DNA of 64,000 nt. Source: Ricordea florida. Its lineage: Eukaryota > Cnidaria > Anthozoa > Corallimorpharia > Ricordeidae. Below the pieces are notes generated by a model that did no database searches, was not told the DNA's origin, and saw only the letters and a program-made list of their open reading frames with translations. The number at the start of each line of letters is the position of its first letter. Position 1 is the first letter of the stretch. This document shows positions 1 through 11,478 of the stretch, in pieces. The stretch lies in the NCBI GenBank assembly GCA_949710005.1, contig OX453275.1, forward strand, positions 25,768,718-25,832,717, in the 5' to 3' direction. The translations under genes and the position numbers were made by a program.

Positions 1-359
1 TTGATAACAGTGGAAATAATCATAAGGCTTTTTGGAGAACGATTAAGAAGATTTTACTTGGCGAAAGAAAGGCTGCATCGCCGAATACTTCTATTGGTGG
101 AATCTTGACTTCTAATAAAATCTTGATTGCTGATTCCTTTTACCTCTTCTGTGACACGGCTGTTGGAGTCAGCGCGGTGTTGCTGTGGTTCCGGTGGTCA
201 GTCAGCTCTTCCTCGCTTATCTGATCCTGATTTCAAGTTTGCAGCTGTATCTGAGGCTTATGTGAGATCTCAACTGCGCAGATTAAAACCTGGTAAAGCT
301 GTTGGCCTTGATAATATTCCAGCCCGACGTTTGGTTGACTCCGCGGACATTGTGGCCAC

Positions 360-506
360 CCCCTGGGGTAGTGAATCATGTAAGCCTTTACAAAATATCC
401 CGAGAGGTAGTGAATCATGTAAGCCTTAACAAAATATCCCGAGATCTTCTGATTCGCCCCCCCCCCCTCCCCCCGAGGAGATCTCGGGATATTTTGTCAC
501 CACCTG
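360..506. mobile_element. Short foldback element nested in the LINE
   Basis: ACAAAATATCCCGAGATCT near 430-448 is answered by the inverted AGATCTCGGGATATTTTGT near 479-498, with a C-rich centre. The left arm is itself repeated once (GTAGTGAATCATGTAAGCCT occurs twice). The LINE reading frame stops at this block and resumes after it, which shows that it was inserted later. Confidence 0.5.
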
Positions 507-1661
507 ACTGTAATTATCAACATCTCTCTGCAGTCAGGGGTAGTCCCCTTGGAATGGAAAGCCTCGTGCAAATCTGATGATATTGACAACTATCTCAATT
601 TTGCCCGCAGTTTCTAAGGTTCTAGAAAGAGCTGTACACCATCAGTTATACGCTTATCTTCAGTGCCTCAAGGTTGTTAGCCCGTATCAATGCAGCTTCC
701 GGAAGTGCCACTCTACGGAGTGGGCCGCTGTGTGTTTCGCTGATACAATTCAAAGAAACATCGATCAAAGTCGGTTGACTAGTGCGGTTTTTATAGACTT
801 ACATGAAGCTTTCGATAGCGTCAACCATGAAGTGCTGCTGTACAAACTGCGAGGTCTTGGAGTGTTGAATGGCGAACATGAGTGATTTAAAAACTAGTAC
901 CTACAGAACTGCAACCAATTTGTAGAATTTCAGGGTGTGTCTAGCGCAGCTGAACCCGCGTCTGTTGGAGTCGCACAACGTACAGGGGTCTATCTTAGGA
1001 CCGCTGTTATTTATCCTCCACCTGAACGATCTCCCCAGCGCGGTTGTGTAGTGCAGTATTCTCATGTACGCTGATGATACCGTAGTATTTTTCTCATCTC
1101 CTGAAGTATCTGCAATCCAGGCTACCTTAGTGAGGGAACTGCAAGCCATTGATTGTTGGCTTCATTTAAATAGTTTATTTTTTAACCTAAGACTGAGGCA
1201 ATGCTGTTTGGGACTTCGCAGAAACTTACTAGGATAAATCAGTTCTCGATCACTATCAGTGGGTCTGCCATAAAGCACGTTACTGAGTTTAAATATCTGG
1301 GCCGGGTTGTTCGAAGCAGGGTTAAGGTAACCCAGAGTTAAATGCAAATATGAGAGCTTGAAAAGCACATCCAGTATAATTCTTTTCTAATACAATTTGA
1401 TGATTGCGTTCCCTGAAAAAATAGAGAAAGTTATCGGGGAAAATGCTTTTTAACTAGAGGAAAGGAAACCCGGGTTGAAATTTAACCCTGGATTAGCGCT
1501 AATGGGCCTTCGGGTGTTATCCTTGATCAACGCCTTAGCTGGAACGAACATGTTAAGGCTGTTGTTTCTAAGACTGGTAGGCGGGTAGGTATGCTGGGCC
1601 GTGTTCGACGTTACATCACTTTTTTAGAGTGCTAATGCCATTTATATGTCAATGATTTGAC

Positions 1662-1931
1662 CAGGGGCGTAGCTAGGATCTTTCAAAGGGGGGGGGGGGG
1701 GTCACACTGTGTCACACCCAGGGTACTTAACAGATTGTTATGTCGACATCCACGCAGCGTTTTACTAAATGTGAATTATTTTTCAGTGAGTGGGGGGGGG
1801 GGAGGGACAAGCTTACAAAATAGCTGCATAGATGAACTAAGTTCCACGTAACATAAATTACTCTAATTTAGTCTCACAAAGGGGGGGTCACGGGCACCCC
1901 AGGACCCCCCCCCCCCCTAGCTACGCCCCTG
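1662..1931. mobile_element. MITE with CAGGGGCGTAGCTAGG termini, nested in the LINE
   Basis: The ends CAGGGGCGTAGCTAGG and CCTAGCTACGCCCCTG are perfect inverted repeats. The interior has G-runs on the left and C-runs on the right and no coding capacity. The LINE resumes on the far side, so this is an insertion. No convincing target-site duplication is visible. Confidence 0.75.
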
Positions 1932-2554
1932 TAGACCGATATTAGAATATTTTGCTGGGTTCCGGGTGTGTTGCGGGGAAGTAAATAGCGAATCTTAAGA
2001 AGCTCTGCAGAGACGCGCAGGAAGAATAGTAATTAATGCGTCGAGTAGTGAAACGTTAAAATGGCCAAGTCTTAGGACACGGCGCGACGACTTTATCTAT
2101 AAGCTTGTGAGGAAATGCATAGATGGCCAGTGTCCTCAGTATTTAAATAGCTATTTTGTTTTTAGTAAATACATCTGTATACGCTCAACCCGGCCAAGCC
2201 ATCTATTACATCTGCCTGCGATAAGAACGGAAACAGCCAAGAGGTCCTTTTATTATTATGGAAGTACCATTTTTAATAATTGCTGAAATTTACATGAATT
2301 AGGCTCTTACATCTTAGGTTTTTATTTCTTGTATATATCTTATTATTGTATTTTCTATGCTTGGTAATAACCTCAGGGCTCCTATTGATAGCAGTGATGC
2401 TTTGTAGCTCTCTGAAGGGACTACCTATTTCTTTTGCTTTTTAAATAAAGGTGTCTATGTATCTATCATATGCAGTTTTACATCTGGCCTTCCTGGCTCT
2501 TAAACGAAATAATCGCACAATCAAGATTTAATTCTGCGTTTCTTTACCCGAAAG

Positions 2555-5500
2555 GTTTGGAGAATTTATATGGCATGTTAGCCTTCTGTCAAGAACAAAG
2601 CCAATGCCGACGTGTTTTGATTGGACGACATTTTGGAGAGGCCTGGGACCCAACTGAATGTCGAGGCATGTGTGATAACTGTAGGAAACTGACTGGAAAC
2701 CAACCGAATGGTAAGGACGATTGGAAATGTTTGATATTTTTGAAAATATAAATCCAAACCAAATTAGCATTCAGTACAGAATATCGCTTATATATCCATC
2801 ATGGAGGATATCTTAGCCCCGTCCTAGCCATGGAACTTATAAATAAGCTGGAAACTCATCTTAGTAAGGTGAAGAAAAGCCGATAAATATGACTGCTTTT
2901 GGCCTTGTTTAGCTCCACCACCTAGTAACACTCAGTCTTCAAGGAATCAACGAACTCGATGTCCGCCTTAAATAACTTATATTCTATCTCAGACTTAAAA
3001 CCCGTAAGCGCTTAATTCCATTTTCATGGCGCTCGCGAACACACACATAATCATAATACCCAGAAATTTATCGAGTCTTTAAGCTCACAGTTATTTCCGC
3101 TGTCCATATCCAAAAGGTTTGTCCCCTTCACCTGAGACTCGTGACATCACAAGTTATTGCCTAGATCTCCTTAAAATCCTACAACAAGCGGCGTCCTCTT
3201 CTGAACGAGTGACTGCTAATAAACTGCTGGAGGCCTGGTGCGGCAAAGGCCAAAGGAGTTTGCGCGTGGGCGAAGTCAAACCCCCTAGTATTCCACGTGA
3301 AGACTGTGAACGAGTCATCGTTGGCTTGTTGCTTGACGGTGTTTTGCGCGAGGATTTTCATTTCACTCCTTACTCCACGATCAGCTATGTCTTACCTGGG
3401 CCCATAGCGAGGCTGGTGCAGGGGGGCAGAAAACGGATCAACATGGATTTTAGGAACAACTGTGGTTTAAACAAGGTTGGTATTTCGTAAGTGACTTTAA
3501 ACTGTCTAGATACTGGTTTATAGCAGGAAGCTATGGCTGATTTTCTGAAACAGTTGGGTTGTGAGGATTTGTTTTCAGAGGTGGTGCTTTTCCCTCGACC
3601 AGGAGCCCATTACCCGGAGCGTGCAACTGCTATAGGTTTATGCAACGGCGTTTTAACAAGTAAGGTTATTTTTAGAGCGACCTCTCCCGCGAAATAAGTT
3701 GTTTCCGCTGTCTCAGAATAACTCATTGGAGCTACTATTCTCTGTGTAAATACCTTGACTATCGTCAGAAATGCTGTCCGAACACTCCGATGAGGACTCG
3801 TGTATGTCGGCCATGCTCGCTGTCGCTACAGGCGGTTATCATGCTACCTATCAATCATGCACTAGCTTGTGGTTGGCTCTCCCGAACCAATTCGCGGGAA
3901 AGACGATCTAAAAATAATCTTACTTGTGAAAGCGCCGTTTCACAGACCTAGTATGGGAGTTGCACGCTCCGGGTAATGGGCTCCTGCCTTGACTGAGCAA
4001 AACCAGTCCACCGAATTCGGGTATACACTAGGCCACAAAACACATTTTAAACACATTCAAGTTATACATGCATCAAACTGCCCCATAAATTGAAGTCAAA
4101 TTTTGCTTAAAATGTCACGGAAATTTATGTTATTATCGTAGTTTGGTTTAAGTCTCCCTTAATTGATAATTCATAATATATACCTTAGGAAATTTAAATT
4201 ACTTAAGTAGATATTTAATAATATATATGCGAAAAAAAATTACTCGATTCTGATTGGCTGAGAGCAGTGCTGTTCAAGTGTAACACCAGTGCAAATTACA
4301 CATCGAAATTCTTGATTATGATTGGCTGAAAGACAATAGGAAATTTTCTAAGCTAATGATATCACGTAGAATGATGACAAAAATTTTCTGGGGAAACTTT
4401 GAAAAAAGTCCTCTCAAGTGAAAAAAAAATGGCTACTTTAAAGCAAGAAAGATTTACTCAGGCCAATACTTTTTTTCACGTTTATATTATTATTAAGTGA
4501 TCATACGGTTTTTCTCGTTCAATTTGGAATTTGCACGAGTGAGTTTTTTGAAAAACTCACTCGTGCAAATTAATTCCAAATTGAACTCGAAACCGTATGA
4601 TTTAGATTACCGTTACAAACATCTTGTTAATCAATATTTTTGTTTAGGCTCACTTAAACAGCCATTAAAAGAAATAAAACAGATGCAAAAACTAAAACAA
4701 TTTAAGTTTAATAGCATTACTTCAATCTGAACTTCTTAGGTGTTATCAAATTTCAAATTTCAAATTTTTGTTATCAAACTTTTCTGGACTAAACATAACC
4801 CCTGAACGTAAAACTAGCATCAAAAGCATTGTGACGGTAGTGTTTTAAAATTCAGATCTATTTTGATTAGAAATATCATTTGGATTAAAAGGAGCACAAA
4901 TATGAGAAGCCGAAGTAAGAGAATTAATAATACTTTATCACTTTCATGGAGACAAGTTGAGGCTGCTGAAATAAACATTTTATTCAAAAGAAAAAAGCAC
5001 TATCAGGTGGATAATCAGACATAGTTTGATGCAACGCTGTTTTAAAGTAATAAATGTTGTAATTCACCAACCTGACTTTTAAACACTCTTGTCTGGTGTC
5101 TTCGTCAAGAGTGATCAGGCGAGACTGTGAAGCTCCTTTTATACCCGTGATGAATGGCGTTGCTTAATTGCAAGGCGTAAATAAGCGTCGGCGGTTAATT
5201 AAGAACCCGCCATTGTCGCGGTTCAATGGAGCGTGGACGCTATTGATATGCCAAGCTTTTAGCGCCTCCCTTTTACCTTACGGTGGTATAACTTACTTTA
5301 TCAATTTGTTTGATTATCCCAATTTCTTTTGGATTTCTTAACTTTTTCTTCTAGGTTTTTTTTATTTTGTTTTGTTTTGTTTTTATTTTTCCTTCTTGTT
5401 TTTGCTTTTTCTCCTTGTCTTCTTTTCTAAACTTTGTCTAATTGGGTGAGCATCCTTAGTTTCAACATGTTTCCTTTTGCTTGATAACTGGAACGTGGGC

Positions 5501-5813
5501 GTTTTCGTTGATGAGCAACAAAGTGGCATGTAAAGTTGAATGTAATGGCGAAATTTAGCGTGGTCGTTTTTCTTTGGAATCCCTCTAGGCCAAGCCCAAA
5601 ACAAAAGCAGCCAAGCGCCGACTACAAATACCCAAAGTGCCCAGTACCAATACCTCTTTCTCTGACGTTTTACTGGACTCTGTTGAGACAAACAATTACT
5701 CTGAAACCTCTACCAAAGACGACAGTGCCGACTTTGAATCGATTGCCAAGCGCCCGAAGTTTCAACGAGCGCATGTCGTGGAATCGGAAGACGAAATCAC
5801 AATACTCGATTGA
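2555..5813 (+). CDS. RECQL: RecQ1-type (RECQL) DNA helicase, last three exons
   Basis: Three exons join in frame. Exon 2555-2710 encodes the RecQ zinc-binding module: LYGMLAFCQEQSQCRRVLIG followed by a CRGMCDNC cysteine cluster. Exon 3117-3475 encodes the winged-helix (RQC) domain (ITSYCLDLLKILQQA, LPREDLE-like PREDCERVIVGLL, TPYSTISYVLPG). Exon 5589-5813 is a basic, then acidic, low-complexity tail ending EDEITILD and a TGA stop. Splice phases agree (1, then 0) and the donors are GTAAG and GTTGG. The arrangement fits RECQ1 rather than BLM or WRN, which carry an HRDC domain. The helicase core exons lie upstream of the window or were lost where the LINE now sits. RecQ1 unwinds forked DNA and Holliday junctions in the nucleus. 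The 5' exon boundary at 2555 is inferred from an AG acceptor and phase. Confidence 0.8.
3601..3985. mobile_element. Foldback MITE in a RECQL intron
   Basis: AGGAGCCCATTACCCGGAGC at 3601 is the inverse of GCTCCGGGTAATGGGCTCCT ending at 3985. The similarity of the arms continues inward for roughly 100 bp (GTGCAACT, then the CGGCGTTTTAACAAGTAAG-like stretch). The centre is unrelated. It has no coding capacity. Confidence 0.75.
3986..5588. other. RECQL intron, mostly AT-rich non-coding sequence
   Basis: I see no gene here. The stretch contains a 102-bp perfect-looking palindrome at 4500-4601 (arms beginning ATCATACGGTTTTTCTCG and ending in its inverse) and otherwise AT-rich sequence with short imperfect repeats such as CAAATTTCAAATTT near 4750. 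Confidence 0.5.
4500..4601. repeat. Near-perfect palindrome (foldback)
   Basis: Two arms of about 50 bp meet at GAGTTTTTTGAAAAACTC, so the DNA can fold into one long hairpin. The arms carry the motif TGGAATTTGCACGAGTGAG and its inverse. A related GTGCAATTTGGGATAAATC vocabulary recurs in the palindromes near 53.8 and 54.9 kb, which suggests a repeat superfamily. Confidence 0.7.
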
Positions 5814-6169
5814 CTTTTAGGGTTAACATTGCATCATTTCACTATCCGAAGTTAATACATTCTCAATTCTCAATATATTCTCGTCTTCTGTCTGGTGAAA
5901 ACTCACATATTGATCAATTGATCACCTTTTGGAGTGGCAAGGTAGAACAAGAAAAGTGTTCCGCTCCTCTGTTTTAAGCTGGACTATCCGTATGTCGTAC
6001 AGAAATATTGCAACAGTTAGCATAACAAGGCAATTAGAGTTCGTTATATAACGATTTAAAGAGAAATAAATCTGAGAACTTATCCGTTCAAAAACAAAAT
6101 AATTATATTACATTATTAGAGTTTGTTTGGTAGGTAACTTTTTTCTTGTGTCCCACTGGGTCCTTCATT

Positions 6170-8811
6170 TCATCTCTTCTCGAAGTACTTATCTCTCAGA
6201 GCCCTGTCCCTCCAGGTGCAAGTAGCAGGAGGGCCCATTTTTGGAGAGGTTCCATGGTGACCTGCGATGCAGTTTTTATCAAGGGGGTCGACTACAATCC
6301 CACGTAGAGGACACTTGAGAGTCACACCCTTCAGATAGGTACTATTTTCTGCAGGTTTTGAGCTGAAACAAGTTTCCATAAATTAGGTGACATTTAATGT
6401 ATAAAAGTACGTGGAGAGAATCTCGACTTCTACAACAAAACGCGCCTTTACTTGTTTTTGATTGGCAAAGGCGGAAACGTTAACAGAAGGCTAGGAGAAC
6501 AGTCGCAGGGCGATGACGAGACCATAAGACTTAAAACTGTTTTTTGGTTTGGAATGATTTCGCATGAATTTAGAATGAAAAAACTGTCTTTGAATAGGAC
6601 TATCCAGGAATCTCTGACATATAACAAACTTTATTTGGAGGAGTTAAATTATATCGAGCCTTTTTCTATCAGGCAACGAACATAGGGAAATGGAGAAGGG
6701 AATGATTCAATTTCTTCCATATATACCACGCGAGAATTTGTTGCGTCTCCACCGAAATCCATCGTTAAATCATTAGCTTTCCTAGCTGACCATTCCATTG
6801 TCTTTATACGTGTACTTACCAGTGTTCAATCGAGCATTGCTTCCTTGGCACCACAAAGCGTTTCACTTTCTCGACTGTGCCGCTTCTGTCAAGGTAATTT
6901 TCCCGATGGTTCTGCGCGTGCTTGGGAAGCAAAAACCAAAAAAAAAACAAAAAGAAAGTAGAATTATCCATCACGCACACAGAGAATTTTTATTAGTTTG
7001 CACCCCAGGCGCGGATCCACCGTTCCACACCGGTTTCCACCGTTCTACGAAAATCGGTCAGGTATTTCAGAATTACTCAAGAAACCCCAAAACGAGGACT
7101 TAAGGAATAGAAAATTCCAGAACATTTCTTGCGGGAGCACGGCCCTGGACCCCTCTAGAACACACTCGTTATTTCGGAGATCAGTCACCATTTATCCTAG
7201 ACCCGAGCCTGTACCCATACCAGAACCCGCGAAGTTTTGAGTCGGCACACTTTCGAAAGGAGTCTTGAGTCGTGATACGAGATGGATTTCAGTTGCCAGT
7301 GCTTGGGTCTTAACCTTACTGTGCACGGTGCATGTCTAGACATCTTCGCCACCCTCTGCTACAGGTAGAACTATGTCGGTACCCCATGAGCATCGAAGGG
7401 TAAAACGTTTACCAAGAGAAAATGAGGTACGTGAACGCATTTTCCATACTGGGGTTTCTTACTATGATAAGGGGACAGAATCAAGAGAAAATGAGGTAAG
7501 AGAACGCATCTTCAATACTGTGTTATCTTACTGCGATAAGGGGACAGAATCAAGAGAAATTGAGGTACGAGAACGCATCTTCCATACTGGGTTCTCTTAC
7601 TATGATAAAGGGACGGAATCAAGAGAAAATGAGGTAAGAGAACGCATCTTCCATACTGGGTTCTCTTACTATGATAAGGGGACAGAATCGAGAGAAATTG
7701 AGGTAAGAGAACGTATCTTCCATACTGGGTTTTCTTACTATGATAAGGGGACAGAATCAAGAGAAATTGAGGTAAGAGAACGTATCTTCCATACTGGGTT
7801 CTCTTTCTATGATAAAGGGACAGAATCAAGAGAGAATAAGGTAAGAGAACCTATCTTCCATACTGGGTTCTCTTACTATGATAAGGGGACAGAATATATT
7901 TTTAGATCTGGAAACTTTTTTAGCTGACAAATGGCTGATGTCCTTCTCATCACGTTGTTGTAATTTCAATGCGTCATGTGGAAACCGCGCAGCCATGGAA
8001 CGAGATATAAATAGATTCCGCGCTAAAAATAGATTCTGTCCCCTTATCATATCAGACGGGGTTATGCTTTCCCCATTTTCTCTTGCGTTTACCCATGGTT
8101 AGCTTTGTCCAAGCTTCAACAAGTTGTAGTATGGCCTTTGGTAATGTAATTTCACACACGTACGCCACGTATTATAAACGTGCTTGTACGTATACTGCTC
8201 TTAGGCGTAGTGTATAAATAAAGTATTGAAGTTGCAAAATAGTTGAGACTATGAATGAAATGCACTCCTTCCTTTATATCACTGTTACCTCAAGGCGTTG
8301 GTGATATCCTGGCTCCCCCTTCCTTCCTCCTTTTCAAAGTTGTCTTTAAAGTCTTCAGCAAGGCTTTGCCGTGGTATCAACATTGTTCAATGGAGGGGAA
8401 GACTTAAAATGTGTGAGACTAAAAGTAAATCACTGACTCTTTAAAAGAGTGCAGAGTCTTAGCTAATTTTGAAAATTGTCTTACAAGGTCTCGGCGGGAT
8501 CCCCACTGAAAAAGAAGATATATCGTATACCTTATCAAATTCCAGAAGCTGTCTTTCCCTCTCATCCCTGTTGAACAGCCAGTATTTAGTATCCGCAAAC
8601 CATCTTTCCCTTGTCCTCGTCCGTGCACTGAGAACCAGATTATGGTTGTTCGTATATAAAGTGGGGAACTCATACTTTCCATCACCGCTGACACCCTGCT
8701 GTCTCATCACGCTGGTGTTGAACTGGGTCGCTCTCCTGTCTTGGAGATATTTTGCTGTGGCATTTCCGAATGTGTCGCCGTGATACAGAAACTTGGCTTG
8801 GGGGCGGTAAC
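6170..8811 (-). CDS. CIMIP2C/FAM166C-like ciliary microtubule inner protein, two exons of a partial gene
   Basis: Exon 8811-8531 on the minus strand reads GYRPQAKFLYHGDTFGNATA, then KYLQDRR, YEFPTLYTNNHNLVLSAR, RERWFADTKYWLFNRDERER and LLEFDK up to a GTATAC donor. This order (GY...F..G..G..T.KY.QDRR, FPT, NL.L, R.RW, FN.D, L..F) matches the UPF0573/C2orf70 family, now CIMIP2C, a doublet-microtubule inner protein of cilia and flagella. A likely last exon, 6261-6170, ends RDRALRDKYFEKR and stop, like the family's basic-aromatic C-terminus. The N-terminal exon and any middle exons were not located. The family assignment rests on motif recall, so the exon structure is less certain than the identity of the larger exon. 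Confidence 0.6.
7414..8085. mobile_element. hAT-like MITE 'D', copy 1, with seven tandem 69-bp terminal units
   Basis: It is flanked by a perfect 8-bp duplication, CGTTTACC, at 7406-7413 and 8086-8093. The termini are (C)AAGAGAAAATGAGG and its inverse CATTTTCTCTTG. The left terminus is amplified to seven 69-bp units, each carrying TATGATAAGGGGACAGAATC. A unique core of about 190 bp and a single right terminus follow. Because 69 is divisible by 3, the array reads as one 184-residue ORF from 7373 with a 23-residue repeat (ENEVRERIFHTGFSYYDKGT); I regard that ORF as a by-product. It lies in the intron of the CIMIP2C-like gene. Confidence 0.85.
8093..8530. other. Intron of the CIMIP2C-like gene
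   Basis: No confident exon or repeat is seen. A minus-strand stretch near 8290-8400 stays open and could hide a middle exon of the CIMIP2C-like gene, but it shows no recognisable motif. Confidence 0.3.
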
Positions 8812-9034
8812 CTGCATAGCTTGAAAAATTGTGGAATTTGTTGAATTGGAACAAGAGGTTGTGATTACATGTCCGCCTTGATTAGAAACCGCTATACATG
8901 GTGTTAGGAGATGTAAGTTTAATCAACATAAAAAGCAAAAAAATCAGGGAGATTATTAATTTGTAAATAATGGACGTGTTCGATACAATTACTTAAACAA
9001 TTTGTAAGACTGCTCCTAATATCGAAACTGTTTA

Positions 9035-9162
9035 TGTTGTGGTTCAGTTTTTTCCTTGGTCTAAGTTTTATTTTCCTTTGCTTTTTGGTATGGTAATGTA
9101 TGATAACGGTTTGAAACAAAGGAAAATAAAATTTAAACCAAGGATAAAATTGAAGCACAACA
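9035..9162. repeat. Palindromic foldback 'E', copy 1
   Basis: The arms TGTTGTGGTTCAGTTTT and AAAATTGAAGCACAACA form an imperfect hairpin with CCTTGGT / ACCAAGG inside. A second copy with the same vocabulary lies at 44029-44136 in the TBC gene. Confidence 0.65.
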
Positions 9163-9275
9163 TTTACATGGCCTCAAAAGACAATGGGAAACCCACTTTA
9201 TAGACTAGAAAGCATTCATGTTTTACGATAAAAGCACATCAATCTATGGCATTCCCTTTAAGTATATGATGAGGA

Positions 9276-9960
9276 CAAGACAAAATGAGGTAAGATAGAG
9301 TATCTTCCATACTGGGTTCTCTTACTATGATAAGGGGACAGAATCAAGAGAAAATGAGGTAAGAGAACGCATCATCCACACTGGGTTCTCTTACTATGAT
9401 AAGGGGACAGAATCTATTTTTAGATCCGGAAACTATTTTAACTGACCAATGGCTGATGTCCTTCTCGTCAAGTGGTTGTAATTTCAATGCGCCATGGAAT
9501 GAAATATAAATAGATTCCGCGCTAAAAATAGATTCTGTTCCCTTATCATATCAGACGGGGTTATGTTCTCTTTCCTCATTTTCTCTTGACTCTGTCCCCT
9601 TATCATATCAGACGGGGTTATGTTCTCTTTCCTCATTTTCTCTTGATCCTGTCCCCTTATCATATCGGAAGGGGTAATGTTCTCTTTCCTTATTTTCTCT
9701 TATCATATCAGACGGAGTTATGTTCTCTTTCCTCATTTTCTCTTATCATATCAGACGGGGTTATGTTTTCTTTCCTCATTATCTCTTATCATATCAGACG
9801 GAGTTATGTTCTCTTTCCTCATTTTCTCTTATCATATCAGACGGGGTTATGTTTTCTTTCCTCATTATCTCTTATCATATCAGACGGGGTTATGTTCTCT
9901 TTCCTCATTTTCTCTTATCATATCAGACGGGGTTATGATCTCTTTCCTTATTTTCTCTTG
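9276..9960. mobile_element. hAT-like MITE 'D', copy 2, with the right terminus amplified
   Basis: It has the same termini and core as copy 1, but here the left side has only about two 69-bp units and the right side is expanded to roughly eight or nine units. Most of these are 43 bp (TTATCATATCAGACGGGGTT, then ATGTTCTCTTTCCTCATTTT). The first units are longer and retain CTGTCCCC. The flanks GATGAGGA and TTGAGGGC are only partly alike, so the target duplication has decayed or been altered. Confidence 0.8.
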
Positions 9961-10338
9961 TTGAGGGCAAATCCTGAGTCCTGATCACCCACCCGAGCGG
10001 GCAAGCTAGGTTATCTTGCCCTCTCGGCATGTCCTGCTTTGCCCCATAAAAGAAAATGAAACAAAGTGGCCACATGATGAAACCTTTTAGTCCCAGCTGA
10101 TAATGAGCTCACATTTGGTCAATAACGCATATACGTATACAAGACTGAAATACGGCAGATATTTACTTTCCGTTCCTTGCCTCGAGAAACAAATACTCTT
10201 ACTTTCCTAGGTTTCGCAGCAAACAGGCATTCGGTGGTTATTAGGTCCAATGCGTTAAGCCAATTATTTAGTACAAAAAACAGACGTGTGAAAGCTAAGT
10301 AAGAGAGACCCTGGACTTCTTGTTAAGAACTTTTGTTC
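9961..10338. other. Unannotated intergenic stretch
   Basis: I see no gene, and no palindrome or tandem repeat longer than a few bases. It contains short open frames only. Confidence 0.4.
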
Positions 10339-10623
10339 AGAGGGTCTCAGTGGGGTTAACTGTTGGCCGTAAAAAGAGCCAGAAATTTGGCCGTTGGGCG
10401 TAAAAGTTGGAAAATTTTAACTGTTAGTCGTAAAAAATGCCAACCGTAAAAAAAGCCATGAAAATTAATTTTTAACTTCTTTAAACAATAAAAATTAATT
10501 GTTATCTTATTAAACAGAGAATGGAAATTAACTTTCAAGTAAATTAACCGTTAGCCACAAAAAAGACAAAATATTTAACCATTCGGTTAGCCGGTAAAGG
10601 TCACTACTTCATTGAGACCCTCT
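10339..10623. mobile_element. MITE with AGAGGGTCTCA termini
   Basis: The ends AGAGGGTCTCAGTG and the inverse ending ATTGAGACCCTCT pair with each other. The interior is rich in a GGCCGTAAAA-like word repeated several times (10366-10460). No coding potential. Confidence 0.6.
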
Positions 10624-11478
10624 TGTTTATGGTCATTTGCTCATTGCAGTATTCATTTGCAGTTTTTATATTCAAGTTTTATTGGGAAAACGGCTGCTGA
10701 TGTTCTGATTTCTTTCTTTTTCTTTGGATTCACATTAACATGCAGGAAGATCTGTTTTCGCGATCCGAATCGGGGAAAACATCTTTATTCCATAGGCGCT
10801 GAGATAGACTGCGAGCAGTCTAGCGCTGAGATTTACTCCTTACAAATCTGTCAGAGTTGGAAAAACAGTCTGTGAAAAACTAGAAGCAATTTGATTGGTT
10901 GGGCCATTTTCTTCCCTAGTGAAAAAAATGATCGTAGCAGTAGGATAAGTTATTGCGCCATCATGGCTTTTGTACGAAAAAGAAAACAGAACAGCACGTT
11001 GCTTTACTTAGGAACTTTTGACTTTGAAAGGCGAATCAAGGTCCTCATTTCATTCATCAGTGAATTTGTCGTAGCAGTAAGAAAGATAGAAAACAAATGT
11101 TATGATCCAAGTTCGCTGCGTTCTCTCTTCGCAAGTTTTGAACGGTTATTTGAGAAAGAAAAACTACGGATACAACATCACGAAAGACGTGGCGTTTGAA
11201 AAAGCAAAAGCCGCAATAAAATCAAAACAAAAACGTAATTTTACATTTCCCGTACACAAGACATGCCTGAGTCATTCACGAGTCGTTTTAAAAAGTTTAT
11301 TAATGTCTTTGGTTCTTATACTTCTAGGGACATTTCCAACATTAAAATAGAAATTTTCAGTTCGTGCAATTTTTGTATCATTTCAGAGAAGTAAATTTTG
11401 ATCGCATTTTTAACTCGACTGTAATGTTGATTCATTATGCTCGAAAATAAAGAATGCTGTGCGTTTTGAATCTTGTTG
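10624..11478. other. Left flank of the Polinton
   Basis: No confident gene. A 21-bp stretch at 10826-10846 (beginning CTGAGATTTACTCC) recurs inverted at 26934-26954, just outside the other end of the Polinton. GACTGCGAGCAGTC at 10808-10821 is a perfect 14-bp palindrome. Short open frames at 10891-11350 show no recognisable domain. Confidence 0.5.
11473..11478. repeat. Polinton target-site duplication, left
   Basis: TTGTTG abuts the left terminus AGAGAGGG. TTGTTG also follows the right end (26877-26882), where its first T overlaps the terminal AGAG/CTCT by one base. The duplication is therefore 5 bp (TGTTG) if the element runs AG...CT, or 6 bp if that T is counted. Polintons typically show 6 bp and AG/CT ends. 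Confidence 0.75.

Larger units (their letters stand above)
1..2465 (+). mobile_element. Decayed LINE retrotransposon (reverse transcriptase region), 5'-truncated by the window
   Basis: Fragments of a non-LTR reverse transcriptase can be read in shifting frames on the + strand. They include the start of the RT domain (LKPGKAVGLDNIPARRL near 283-330), a palm segment (SAVFIDLHEAFDSVNHEVLL near 780-840) and the catalytic YADDT block near 1068-1082. Frameshifts and stops separate the blocks, so no protein is made. The 3' end is probably near 2465, after an AATAAAGGTGTCTATGTATC-like tail. Two palindromic elements are nested in it, at about 360-506 and 1662-1931. Comparable RT debris is common in cnidarian genomes. 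The clade (CR1, Rex or jockey-like) is not resolved. Confidence 0.8.

Noticed and set aside
5383..5691. Minus-strand ORF with a tryptophan-rich hydrophobic segment
   Set aside because: It overlaps the last RECQL exon on the other strand, which has matching splice phase and a plausible tail.
7373..7927. 184-codon open frame with 23-residue repeats as a protein gene
   Set aside because: It is created by seven 69-bp MITE terminal units; the element has an 8-bp duplication and non-coding copies elsewhere.
7414..9960. CRISPR array
   Set aside because: The units are directly adjacent with no unique spacers, in animal DNA, and flanked by target duplications of a transposon.
9586..9984. Repetitive open frames with ISDGVMFSF-like repeats
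   Set aside because: They are readings of the 43-bp right-terminal array of the same MITE. All frames are equally repetitive.
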